From Oscillospiraceae bacterium (lineage in GTDB: Bacteria; Bacillota; Clostridia; Oscillospirales; Acutalibacteraceae), in the NCBI GenBank assembly GCA_015066205.1, contig SVOV01000006.1, positions 26,491 to 90,490 of the forward strand: a stretch of DNA of 64,000 nucleotides, in the 5' to 3' direction. Under the pieces are notes generated by a model, which saw nothing but the letters and a program-made list of their open reading frames with translations, searched no databases and was not told the DNA's origin. Below are positions 17,216-25,000 of this stretch, piece after piece. The position numbers were made by a program, and so were the translations under genes. Every line of letters starts with the position of its first letter. The stretch's first letter is position 1.

Positions 17216-18106
17216 TCAGTTCAGATATGTATTACAGTATTCTATAAGAAGCTTATTTGCGATACTTTTGTTATCTTCGTCGCTTCCGAGGTCATGGTCG
17301 GAGTTCGGATATGAATTAAGGATATGCGTTACACCGCATTTTGTAAGCTCAGCATCAAGAGTAACTGCGTTGCTGTAGGGAACAATACTGTCCTTCATAC
17401 CGTGGTTTATTACTGTCGGGACTGTGTTTTCATTTACATAGAAAACAGGAGAAATCTTTTCGAGAGCTTCTTTTGCATCTATTCTGTCCTCATATAGGAA
17501 ATTTTTTCCTGATGCATATGAAAACAGCTGAGCCACAAAGTCCTTGTCTCCCATAGCATTATTGATATAAAAGCTTTCATCAGTAAAATCAGTGGGCCCG
17601 CTGTTGCTGACAACTGCGGCTGGTGTAATTGCCGCTGTTTCGTATCTTGAATATGCATAGAGAAGCGAAAGGTGACCGCCTGCGGAATCTCCCGTAAGAA
17701 GAACCTTATTGATTTTAACTCCGTTTTCCTCGCCTGTTTGTTTGATGCATTTAAGAGCAAGGTCAATATCATCAAGTATATTATGAATACTGACTTCTTC
17801 ATTGATAAATCGGTAGTTTATTGAAGCCCCTGCAAAGCCGTACTCTTCAGCTGCTGCCTTGACACCGTTTTTATAGCTCTCTTTGTCGCCTGCTATCCAC
17901 GCACCTCCGTGAATAAACAGTACAAGGCCTATTTCACCGTCATTTTCCTTTGGAATATTAAGATCAAGAACCTGTCTTTCGTGATTACCGTACGAAATGT
18001 TTCTGAATTCATAGCTTTTATCTTCCGATGCAAACCCGAAAAGACTTGCAAAAAAAGCAATGACAGACATAAAAAAAGCAACAATTTTTTCCCACATAGT
18101 ATTCAC
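17216..18106 (-). CDS. Exported carboxylesterase/acetylesterase (alpha/beta hydrolase)
   Basis: A 296-residue protein with an N-terminal signal or anchor (residues about 8-26). It has the oxyanion HGGAW motif (His66-Trp70), nucleophile Ser141 in TGDSAGGH, Asp239 in HGMKDSIVP and His271 in NSDHDLG. This is the BD-FAE/acetyl-xylan-esterase-like layout. It would deacylate polysaccharide or small esters outside the membrane. It has its own promoter with a 16-bp palindrome downstream of the -10, suggesting tight control. Confidence 0.85.
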   Translation of the reverse strand: MNTMWEKIVAFFMSVIAFFASLFGFASEDKSYEFRNISYGNHERQVLDLNIPKENDGEIGLVLFIHGGAWIAGDKESYKNGVKAAAEEYGFAGASINYRFINEEVSIHNILDDIDLALKCIKQTGEENGVKINKVLLTGDSAGGHLSLLYAYSRYETAAITPAAVVSNSGPTDFTDESFYINNAMGDKDFVAQLFSYASGKNFLYEDRIDAKEALEKISPVFYVNENTVPTVINHGMKDSIVPYSNAVTLDAELTKCGVTHILNSYPNSDHDLGSDEDNKSIANKLLIEYCNTYLN

Positions 18107-18122
18107 ACCTTCAGTATAGATT

Positions 18123-18138
18123 CAGCAGATATCTGCTG
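18123..18138. promoter_or_regulatory. Perfect 16-bp palindrome CAGCAGATATCTGCTG
   Basis: It lies between the -10 and the start codon of the esterase gene, covering about +2 to +17 of the predicted transcript. This suits a repressor operator; as RNA it would be a loop-poor hairpin, so a DNA site is more likely. Confidence 0.55.
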
Positions 18139-18145
18139 TAATTTT

Positions 18146-18174
18146 ATGGTATCATATCAGCTTTTTTGTGTCAA
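18146..18174 (-). promoter_or_regulatory. SigA promoter of the esterase gene
   Basis: Minus-strand -35 TTGACA (18169-18174), 17 bp, -10 TACCAT (18146-18151). Confidence 0.65.
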
Positions 18175-18184
18175 ACATAAATTG

Positions 18185-18217
18185 AAAAAAACTCCCTGCA
18201 TATATCGTTGCAGGGAG
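18185..18217 (-). terminator. Terminator after the small membrane protein gene
   Basis: CTCCCTGCA (18192-18200) and TGCAGGGAG (18209-18217) pair perfectly; on the minus strand a T7 run follows. Confidence 0.85.
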
Positions 18218-18223
18218 ATGGGC

Positions 18224-18448
18224 TTATGCTAAAATCTTGATTATGCCGATAGCACCGAGTATCAGACCGACGGGGATAAGCAGGAAGAAGCCGCCTACGA
18301 GTAAAAAGCATACGATAAACAGAGGAACAGCCAGTATTAAAAGTATTGTTGCGACGATCTTTGCCAGTCCCCAGGTGATTTTGAATGTAAGGCTTACGGC
18401 TTTAACTAATAAAAATACTGCTAAGACCGTGATAATTATTTCTGTCAT
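18224..18448 (-). CDS. Small membrane protein (74 residues, two to three TM segments)
   Basis: Almost entirely hydrophobic: TM segments at residues about 3-20 and 28-72, the latter probably a helical hairpin with GG/PVG turns. No charged pore motif or enzymatic residue is visible. Its ATG overlaps the stop of an upstream 40-residue gene (ATGA), so the two are coupled. It may be a small stress-associated or PspC-like membrane protein, but I do not recognise the family. Confidence 0.65.
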   Translation of the reverse strand: MTEIIITVLAVFLLVKAVSLTFKITWGLAKIVATILLILAVPLFIVCFLLVGGFFLLIPVGLILGAIGIIKILA

Positions 18449-18567
18449 TTTGTATTCTCCTTTTTGTTCGATTTTTTTATTTCAATACCAATATTTTTTG
18501 CATATTCGGGCATTTTGGAAATCTTTTCCGATAGTCTGATTGCTAATACTTTCTGCTTGGGTGTCAT
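18445..18567 (-). CDS. 40-residue basic protein coupled to the small membrane protein
   Basis: Starts MTPKQKVLAIRLSEKISKMP and ends in a Lys-rich tail. It has a GGAG site before the ATG at 18567 and a 4-nt overlap with the next gene. The first 30 residues look like one helix plus a YAKNIGIEI turn, a pattern I have met in short conserved Clostridia proteins without known function. It is soluble and basic and could bind nucleic acid or the partner's cytoplasmic loop. Confidence 0.6.
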   Translation of the reverse strand: MTPKQKVLAIRLSEKISKMPEYAKNIGIEIKKSNKKENTK

Positions 18568-18675
18568 AGCAAAGCTCCTTTTCTCTTGTTGATATTATAA
18601 TAACCCGAAAAATATAAAATGTGAATAGCAATAAGTGAAAAATATCGGGTACTAAGTTTACAAAAAATGCAGAAT

Positions 18676-18702
18676 GAAAAAACGCCGGATAGATCCGACG
18701 CT
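18676..18702 (-). terminator. Terminator after the XRE/coiled-coil regulator gene
   Basis: On the minus strand GCGTCGGA and TCCGGCGT pair (with G-U pairs) around TCTA and are followed by T6. Confidence 0.7.
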
Positions 18703-18708
18703 ATGTTT

Positions 18709-19209
18709 TTATTCATTTATTATCTGATTATATTTTTCGATGTTAATTTTTTTCTCCGCGAGCATTTTTTCAACCCAAAGCTGCAGGGTTTCAACCGTAA
18801 CGGAAATTCGTTCAAGCTCCTTTTGTATGTAAACAAAATCTCTGATCTCGTCATCCTGAATAATCCCGTCTGCGGTGATCTCAATCAATCGTTCCTGATT
18901 TTTCTTCATTGAGTTCAGAGAAGAAAGCATTTCAAGAACGATCTGTGTTAAATCCTTTACCTTGATTTCAGGAACATATTTTTCTCCGATGGGACATTCC
19001 TTTGAACAATAATGGTTACAGAGGGCGGGTTCACCGTAAATATCCGAAAGCAACATAACCTCATAAGGTGTGATCGGAAATTTGCCGTTTTCGATTCTTT
19101 CGAGTCTTTCCGGCTGTAAGGGTGTACCGGAAGACATTGCCCTGTCTGAAACCTCATCGCGAGTAAGATCGTGTTTTTTTCTGATTTCTTTATAAACAGT
19201 ATCAGCCAT
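18709..19209 (-). CDS. XRE-family regulator with C-terminal helical domain
   Basis: About 166 residues. The N-terminal HTH (VYKEIRKKHDLTRDEVSDRA...PERLERIENGKFPITP) is followed by a CNHYCSKECPIG segment with three cysteines that could hold a metal or disulfide, then a long coiled coil (residues about 80-166). The ATG at 19209 with GGGAG 8 nt upstream is preferred to the TTG at 19224. The Cys cluster right after the HTH hints at redox or metal sensing, but this is inferred. Confidence 0.8.
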   Translation of the reverse strand: MADTVYKEIRKKHDLTRDEVSDRAMSSGTPLQPERLERIENGKFPITPYEVMLLSDIYGEPALCNHYCSKECPIGEKYVPEIKVKDLTQIVLEMLSSLNSMKKNQERLIEITADGIIQDDEIRDFVYIQKELERISVTVETLQLWVEKMLAEKKINIEKYNQIINE

Positions 19210-19316
19210 ATTATGTTCTCCCAAAATTTTTTAATATTTTAACATAAAAGAATTATAATCTCAATATAAAAAGGCAGATTTATTAGTCGGCTTTAAATAA
19301 TACTGCTAAAAAAGTG

Positions 19317-19345
19317 TTGAAACCAAAATAAGATGGATATATACT
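19317..19345 (+). promoter_or_regulatory. SigA promoter of the pyrophosphatase gene
   Basis: -35 TTGAAA (19317-19322), 17 bp, -10 TATACT (19340-19345). Confidence 0.75.
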
Positions 19346-19382
19346 AAAAGATAATACAAGTCTTTTTTGAGGAGAGAAATTT

Positions 19383-19874
19383 ATGAACAATGTTGAATAC
19401 ACCCTGATTGAAATTCCGATGGGCTCAAAGAATAAATATGAATTGGATAAAAATTCGGGAAGGATAGTACTCGACAGAGTGCTTTACGCTGCCATGATGT
19501 ATCCCGCTGAATACGGAATTCTTGAAAACACATTAGCGCCTGACGGTGACGCTCTTGATGTTCTCGTGATATGCTCAGATCCTACATTTCCGGGCTGTGT
19601 TGTTCCAGCGAGAATTCTCGGATATCTCAGTATGCTTGACGGCGGTATGCTTGACTACAAAATTATAACTGTGCTTGACTGCGACCCGAGATATGATAAT
19701 ATTAAAGAGCTTGAGGATCTTTCGCCCTTTGTACTTAAGGAAATTGCGAATTTCTTTGCAAATTACAAGGTTTTGCAGGGAATTACGGTTGAAGTCGGAG
19801 AATACAAGGGAAGAGAAGAAGCTCTTAAAATAATTGAAGAATGCAGAAAAGCTTATGAGGATTCATTAAAATAA
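19383..19874 (+). CDS. ppa: Inorganic pyrophosphatase, family I
   Basis: A 163-residue soluble cytoplasmic enzyme that hydrolyses pyrophosphate to two phosphates, pulling biosynthetic reactions forward. The signature DGDALDVLVI carries the metal-binding aspartates, and YGILENTLAPDG and the DCDPRYDNI segment match family I. Length is slightly short of the 175-residue bacterial norm because the N-terminus is compact. It has its own promoter and a strong terminator shared with the convergent GTPase gene. Confidence 0.95.
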   Translation: MNNVEYTLIEIPMGSKNKYELDKNSGRIVLDRVLYAAMMYPAEYGILENTLAPDGDALDVLVICSDPTFPGCVVPARILGYLSMLDGGMLDYKIITVLDCDPRYDNIKELEDLSPFVLKEIANFFANYKVLQGITVEVGEYKGREEALKIIEECRKAYEDSLK

Positions 19875-19888
19875 AGCATTGCATTAAA

Positions 19889-19925
19889 AACAGCTCTGAA
19901 CATACTTTATCGGTTCAGAGCTGTT
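19889..19925. terminator. Bidirectional terminator between ppa and the TetM-like gene
   Basis: Perfect 13-bp arms AACAGCTCTGAAC and GTTCAGAGCTGTT around an 11-nt loop, with A/T runs on both sides. Confidence 0.85.
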
Positions 19926-19927
19926 TA

Positions 19928-21940
19928 TTATTCAGCATTATAAGCACCTCGTGCATATAATATCCATTTTGAGCGGTCAAGCGGATTTACACCGATTCTC
20001 TGATTTATATGTTTAACTGTATCTTTACATTCTCTGTAATCATAGAAATTCTGCGAAAGAACAGCTTTTCCCGATGTAATGGAAGCGAGCTTTTCAGGAA
20101 AACTCATTGAAGCGGCAACAGGAACAATAGCTTCAATATTAGTATTTCCGGAACGGCTTACGGGGGTATCAAATTCACCGCCCATCTTGATGATTTCAGA
20201 GAAGATCTTACCTGAATAATCCTCGGGTGCAGTTACTCTGATTTTTAACAGAGGTTCAAGAATTGTAGTTCCTGTTACTGTCAAGCCGTTCATAAATGCC
20301 ATTGGAGTGCATACAAAGAAATCAAGAGGATGTGTATGAATTGTGTGATGCTCACCGCCTGTAAGAGTGCATCTGAAATCCGTTACCTCCCAGCCGTAAA
20401 GACCTTGTTCAAGACATCTTGTAAAGGAAGTTCTGATATGTGACTGATATCTGTAAAAGCATTGGTCATTGGGAAGCTTTCCGTGATATGAAACACCGTA
20501 TCCTCTCGGCATCGGTTCTATTTTGAATTCTACAACCGCCCAGCAAGGCTTCGGCATAGTGTAGCTCGCGTGACCGATTCCGGCTTTTGACGGGGTTTCC
20601 TTATAGATTACCGTCGGCGGTGAAAATATTGCTTCTAAATTATATCTTTCTTTAAGAAGATTTGAAAGTATCTCAAGCTGAATTTTCCCTGTGGTGCTTA
20701 TTGTGATCTCCTTTTGTCCTTTTGACCATTTTGCATCAATATACGGTTCTTCGTCGGAAAGCTCACTTAGTGCCGCAGCAAGAGAGGGAAGCTTCATAGA
20801 GTCAGAATCTGCGGATGTGACCTTTACTCTTAAAAAAGGATTAACAAGACTGAGGTTTTCTGTGTTTATTGAAGAACCGATATAAAAGCCGTTTTTTGCA
20901 GATGAGAGTCCGTATATAGCTGCAATATCACCGCTTTTTACAGCTACCGCATCCGTGCTCTTAGCTGCGCAGAATTTCTTTATCTGAGATACCTTTTCTT
21001 TTATGCACCTTTTATCTTCAATATCAACAGCATCGGAAACAATGATATGTTTATTATCGGGGGCAGTTAATTCGATTTCATCTCTTGTATTTATTTCACC
21101 GCCGAAAAGACGGATATAGGAGATTTTTCCCGCTGACTTGTCGTGCTCGATCTTAAAAACAATTCCGCTTAAAGTGTCGGTTGCACGGCGTCTTGAATCA
21201 GGCATAAATTTAACCAAAATATCAATAAGCTCTTTAATTCCGACTGAATATTTTGCACTGCCTGTTACTACGGGAGTAAGTCTGCATTCGGATATTTTTT
21301 CCCTTAAAATTCTTTCAGCTGTATCTTTTTCAAGAAGACGGTCTTCAAGAAAAGCATCGGCAGCTTCATCAGAAATATCGGAAAGAACTTCTGTTGCTCT
21401 GACTATGAAAGCTTCCTCTGAAAGTGCTGTTACCTCACATTTATCAGTACCTTCTCCTTTAGTTGATGTCATAACAAAAAGAGGTCCTGAGGATATGTTT
21501 TGTATTTCATCCGTAACACGGGAAATGTCAGAGCCTGCACGGTCAACCTTATTGATAAAAATAAGGCGTGGTAGCTTTGCCTTATCAAGTAATTTCAGAA
21601 TATTTTCCGTATGTGCTCTTACGCCCTCAACGGCAGAAACAATTATTACCGCATAGTCAAGTGCTGAAAGCGCCCTTTCGACCTCACCTGCAAAATCTAT
21701 ATGCCCCGGAGTGTCAATTATATTGATAGTTGTGTCCTTCCATTTTGTTGCGGCGGTTGCAGTTCTTACTGAAATACCTCTCTGTTTTTCAACCGCAAGA
21801 CTGTCGGTTGCGGCAGTTCCTGCATCAACACTGCCTGCTTTGCGTATCGCTCCCGTATGAAAAAGCAGCTGCTCGGTAAGTGTAGTTTTTCCTGAATCTA
21901 CATGAGCCAGTATGCCGATATTATGAAAAATTTCAACCAC
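19928..21940 (-). CDS. TetM-like ribosome-associated translational GTPase
   Basis: A 670-residue protein of the EF-G-derived ribosomal-protection family. The GTPase motifs are clear: AHVDSGKTTLTEQL (G1), RGISVRTA (switch I), DTPGH (G3), NKVD (G4). EF-G-like domains II-V follow. The domain IV loop that in TetM/TetO reads SPVSTPADF and displaces tetracycline here reads TIHTHPLDF, so the Pro-Val pair is missing. The last about 40 residues (KDTVKHINQRIGVNPLDRSKW) resemble the TetM C-terminal helix. It is best read as a housekeeping or stress factor related to TetM; resistance is unproven. It starts with GTG after GGAGGAG. Confidence 0.85.
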   Translation of the reverse strand: MVEIFHNIGILAHVDSGKTTLTEQLLFHTGAIRKAGSVDAGTAATDSLAVEKQRGISVRTATAATKWKDTTINIIDTPGHIDFAGEVERALSALDYAVIIVSAVEGVRAHTENILKLLDKAKLPRLIFINKVDRAGSDISRVTDEIQNISSGPLFVMTSTKGEGTDKCEVTALSEEAFIVRATEVLSDISDEAADAFLEDRLLEKDTAERILREKISECRLTPVVTGSAKYSVGIKELIDILVKFMPDSRRRATDTLSGIVFKIEHDKSAGKISYIRLFGGEINTRDEIELTAPDNKHIIVSDAVDIEDKRCIKEKVSQIKKFCAAKSTDAVAVKSGDIAAIYGLSSAKNGFYIGSSINTENLSLVNPFLRVKVTSADSDSMKLPSLAAALSELSDEEPYIDAKWSKGQKEITISTTGKIQLEILSNLLKERYNLEAIFSPPTVIYKETPSKAGIGHASYTMPKPCWAVVEFKIEPMPRGYGVSYHGKLPNDQCFYRYQSHIRTSFTRCLEQGLYGWEVTDFRCTLTGGEHHTIHTHPLDFFVCTPMAFMNGLTVTGTTILEPLLKIRVTAPEDYSGKIFSEIIKMGGEFDTPVSRSGNTNIEAIVPVAASMSFPEKLASITSGKAVLSQNFYDYRECKDTVKHINQRIGVNPLDRSKWILYARGAYNAE

Positions 21941-21972
21941 AGCTTTTCTCCTCCATACTTGAATTTTCAGAT

Positions 21973-22001
21973 ATTATAGCATCTCCGACATAATAATTCA
22001 A
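21973..22001 (-). promoter_or_regulatory. SigA promoter of the TetM-like gene
   Basis: Minus-strand -35 TTGAAT (21996-22001), 17 bp, perfect -10 TATAAT (21973-21978). The leader is about 30 nt, with no room for the long attenuator peptide leader found before classical tetM. Confidence 0.8.
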
Positions 22002-22124
22002 CTTTAATAAAGCATTTGTATCTCTGTTTCATTTTTTTTATTATGGAATTTACACTGTTGCTGTATTTATTCTCGAGGTACAGACAATGTGAAATGTATT
22101 GCAGATGAATAGGATTTTTATATA

Positions 22125-22154
22125 TTGACCTGATGTTATAAAATAGAGTAAAAT
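22125..22154 (+). promoter_or_regulatory. SigA promoter of the serine hydrolase-namZ operon
   Basis: -35 TTGACC (22125-22130), 18 bp, -10 TAAAAT (22149-22154), with AGGAGGAG before the ATG at 22182. Confidence 0.65.
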
Positions 22155-22181
22155 GTTTTTATAAATTACAGGAGGAGCCGT

Positions 22182-23249
22182 ATGTTTGAAAAGAGTTTAA
22201 CTATAATTGAAAACGGGACCGGCTCGGCTTTTCCCTGTGCGGCAGTTGCTGTCGGAACGGGACATAATGTATTTGCCCGCCGTTTTTTCGGAGCTCGTCA
22301 GATAAAACCTTTGAAGCACTTGATTTCAGAGGATACTCTTTTTGATCTGGCATCGCTATCAAAAATTGTTTCAACAACTATGATTGCGTTAAAGCTTATT
22401 GAAACAGAACAGATAAAGACGGAAGACAAAATCGGTAAATATTTGGGCTTTACGGGAAACTACTCTCAATGTGAGATAGGACATTTGCTGACACATACAT
22501 CAGGTCTTCCTGCGGGGCTTCCTTTGTATTTGGTTACTCATAAAAACGGTGATGTGATTAATTCCATTCTTGAATCCGAGCCCTTATATAAAGTCGGAAA
22601 TGATGTCTGTTATTCCTGTATGGGATATATAGTGCTACAGAGAATACTTGAAACAGCAGGGAACGAAAGTCTTGATAATTTAGCTCATAAATATGTTTTT
22701 ACTCCATTATCGATGAATAATACCTGTTATAATCCGAACTGTGAAAATGTAGCGGCAACAGAGCTGTATCCTCACAATAAGCAATGGGCTACAGGGCATG
22801 TTCACGATGAAAATGCATATTTTCTCGGCGGAGTTGCGGGAAATGCAGGCGTATTTTCTACTCTTGATGATATGATCTCATTCGTCGGTATGTGTTCTGA
22901 AATGGGAATGACTAAAAACGGTGAAAAATATCTTAAAAGGGAAGTTTTTGAATCAGCAATAAGAAATTTTACTCCAGGAATGAAAGAAGCAAGAGGACTC
23001 GGATTTCAGCTTAAAAACGGCGTTGATTTCCCCGGCGGAGATTTGCTGTCAGACGGCAGCTACGGTCACACAGGCTTTACGGGAACGAGCTTTTATATTG
23101 ATAAAGAAACTAGACTTTGGGGAGTTCTTCTCACAAATGCCGTGCATTACGGAAGAGAGAACAGGGAAGATTATTTCAAGCTCAGAAGACAGTTTTATGA
23201 TATGATGGTAACTGAATATAAAATAATGAGAAAAGACGGTGAAATATGA
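22182..23249 (+). CDS. Serine hydrolase of the class C beta-lactamase/penicillin-binding fold
   Basis: A 355-residue protein with no signal peptide. The SxxK motif is Ser58-Leu-Ser-Lys61 (LASLSK). The usual YxN is Tyr144-Ser-Cys146 (CYSCMGY), so the third position is Cys rather than Asn. The HxG motif is GHTGFTG near residue 290. Such proteins act as esterases or peptidases on muropeptides or small esters. It overlaps namZ by 4 nt; in Bacillus subtilis a relative (ybbE) also sits in the MurNAc-recycling cluster with namZ, so a role in wall turnover is likely. Confidence 0.86.
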   Translation: MFEKSLTIIENGTGSAFPCAAVAVGTGHNVFARRFFGARQIKPLKHLISEDTLFDLASLSKIVSTTMIALKLIETEQIKTEDKIGKYLGFTGNYSQCEIGHLLTHTSGLPAGLPLYLVTHKNGDVINSILESEPLYKVGNDVCYSCMGYIVLQRILETAGNESLDNLAHKYVFTPLSMNNTCYNPNCENVAATELYPHNKQWATGHVHDENAYFLGGVAGNAGVFSTLDDMISFVGMCSEMGMTKNGEKYLKREVFESAIRNFTPGMKEARGLGFQLKNGVDFPGGDLLSDGSYGHTGFTGTSFYIDKETRLWGVLLTNAVHYGRENREDYFKLRRQFYDMMVTEYKIMRKDGEI

Positions 23250-24358
23250 AAAATAAGGTTTTATGCGGAGCTGACAGAATAGTCCGTGACGGATATGTAT
23301 TTAACGGCAGATGCGGGCTTATTACAAATCATACAGGTGTGTTGAAAGACCTTGCATCTACCGTTGATATATTAAAAGATGTATGTAATCTTGTTGCTCT
23401 TTTCGGTCCGGAGCACGGTGTAAGAGGAGATAAGCAGGCGGGCGAAAATGTTTCATATTATACCGACCAAAAAAGTGCTTTGCCCGTTTACAGCTTGTAT
23501 GGTGAAAATACTTTTGAAGCGGAAAGAAAAATTTCTTCTCTTGATACTCTTATTTTTGATATTCAGGATGTTGGAGCAAGATTTTATACATATCAATACA
23601 CTTTGACCGATTCAATGAAAATATGCGCCGAAAACGGCGTTAAATGCATTGTTCTTGACCGTCCTAACCCATTGGGCGGTATGAGAGCGGAGGGAACAAT
23701 TCTTGACAGCCGCTTTTCTTCTTTTGTCGGAAGATTTCCGACGCCTATAAGAAGCGCTCTTACAATAGGCGAATTCGCTATGATGATGAACGAAACCGAA
23801 AGAATAAGCTGCGATCTGTCTGTTATACCAATGGACGGATGGAAAAGGGATATGTATTTTGATGATACCGATCTTGTGTTTATTCAACCGTCACCGAATA
23901 TCCCTACTGTTGATACAGCATTTTCTTATATCGGAACCTGTATTTTTGAAGGGACAAACATTTCCGAGGGCAGAGGAACAACAAAGCCGTTTGAAATGAT
24001 AGGAGCCCCTTGGCTCGACAGCGGGAGAGTTATTGATTTGATGGGTAATTGTGACGGTGTAATTCTTCGTGAATGTTCTTTTACACCTACTTTTTCTGAC
24101 TATAAAGATATATTCTGTCACGGAATACAGCTTCATATAACTGACAGAAATCTGTATTCACCGTTTTCAGTAGGAATTAAGCTTTTTGACATAATAAACA
24201 GAACTCATAAAGAATTTGAAATCGAGCCATTCTTATTTAATCTTACAGGAACCGATGAAATTATTAAACCTGATTTCTCGGCAGAGGATTTTATAAAAAG
24301 AGAAACAGAAAAAACAATACAATGGCGGAATTTTTCAAAAAAGTGGCATATGTATTAA
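23246..24358 (+). CDS. namZ: NamZ-type exo-beta-N-acetylmuramidase (DUF1343, GH171)
   Basis: A 370-residue protein with the DUF1343 landmarks CGLITNHTGV, LFGPEHGVRGDKQAGE, FDIQDVGARFYTYQYT, VLDRPNPLGG and GRGTTKPFEMIGAPW. NamZ of Bacillus removes MurNAc from the non-reducing end of wall fragments. Glu in GPEHGVRG is the likely catalytic acid. No signal peptide is visible, so action on imported fragments is implied. No nagZ, murQ or MurNAc transporter is next to it. Translation is coupled to the serine hydrolase. Confidence 0.88.
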   Translation: MKNKVLCGADRIVRDGYVFNGRCGLITNHTGVLKDLASTVDILKDVCNLVALFGPEHGVRGDKQAGENVSYYTDQKSALPVYSLYGENTFEAERKISSLDTLIFDIQDVGARFYTYQYTLTDSMKICAENGVKCIVLDRPNPLGGMRAEGTILDSRFSSFVGRFPTPIRSALTIGEFAMMMNETERISCDLSVIPMDGWKRDMYFDDTDLVFIQPSPNIPTVDTAFSYIGTCIFEGTNISEGRGTTKPFEMIGAPWLDSGRVIDLMGNCDGVILRECSFTPTFSDYKDIFCHGIQLHITDRNLYSPFSVGIKLFDIINRTHKEFEIEPFLFNLTGTDEIIKPDFSAEDFIKRETEKTIQWRNFSKKWHMY

Positions 24359-24394
24359 TTACTAAAATGCATTAATTAGTAATTTAAATAACTA

Positions 24395-24435
24395 TAACAA
24401 CGGAGTCATTATTTGGGCTCCGTTGTTACGTTTTT
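24395..24435 (+). terminator. Terminator after namZ
   Basis: TAACAACGGAG (24395-24405) pairs with CTCCGTTGTTA (24418-24428), followed by CGTTTTT. Confidence 0.75.
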
Positions 24436-24438
24436 ATG

Positions 24439-24690
24439 TTACTTTGTAAGCTCTTCCGATAATTTTTCGCTGTTATAATAAAGCCAATTTAAAAAGTTAT
24501 TTATGAGTTTTGCAATAGCTTTATAAGTGTCAGGAATATCTACAAGTTCATCAGGACGATAATTACATATGCAAACGGTGCAGACTTGCGTTCCGTTCAG
24601 GAAATTCTCGGGTACAGCAGTGTTGCAACAACGGAGATATACACCGAGGTGACGACGAAGCGAAAAAAAGCAAGTACTTAATAAGTATAA
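24439..24690 (-). pseudogene. Open-frame remnant without a start codon
   Basis: On the minus strand a frame of 84 sense codons runs from a TAG at 24691-24693 to a TAA at 24439-24441, with no ATG/GTG/TTG near its 5' end. The C-terminal half reads like real protein ([20 protein letters not shown] followed by WLYYNSEKLSEEL), preceded by a Cys-rich stretch VCTVCICNY. This looks like the 3' end of a decayed or truncated gene. No family is recognised. Confidence 0.35.
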
Positions 24691-25000
24691 CTATAGAAAT
24701 AAACTATAAATAACATATAAATATTAAAGCTATCGTAAATTTAAGAGTAATTCAATTCACTTTGCAAAAACGCTCTATTTTTCGACAAAAATGCTTATTA
24801 TCCGCACAAAGCAAACTCAAGACAGAAGGTAATTAATATTAGTGTATCAAGCAAAACATAAAACTGTCATCAACTATATTATGAACAATCCAACTATAAG
24901 GTGATTTAATATCTCCAAACAAGTCATTGATTTATTTTTGAAAAATTGGTACGATACAGACAACAACAGCGCTGTTGATTTCTTTAAGGAGTTGACTAAA
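24691..25000. other. AT-rich non-coding stretch before the XRE gene
   Basis: I see no gene, tRNA, hairpin terminator or clear SigA promoter here. Codon-like structure is absent, and the composition is more AT-rich than its neighbours, in line with decayed sequence next to the remnant at 24439-24690. Confidence 0.5.

Noticed and set aside
21138..21656. 172-residue plus-strand open frame inside the TetM-like gene
   Set aside because: It is antisense to a conserved GTPase, has no ribosome site, and its Ser/Arg-rich composition is that of a shadow frame.
19928..21940. Acquired tetracycline resistance gene
   Set aside because: The key domain IV loop differs, the leader is too short for tetM attenuation, and no mobile element flanks it.
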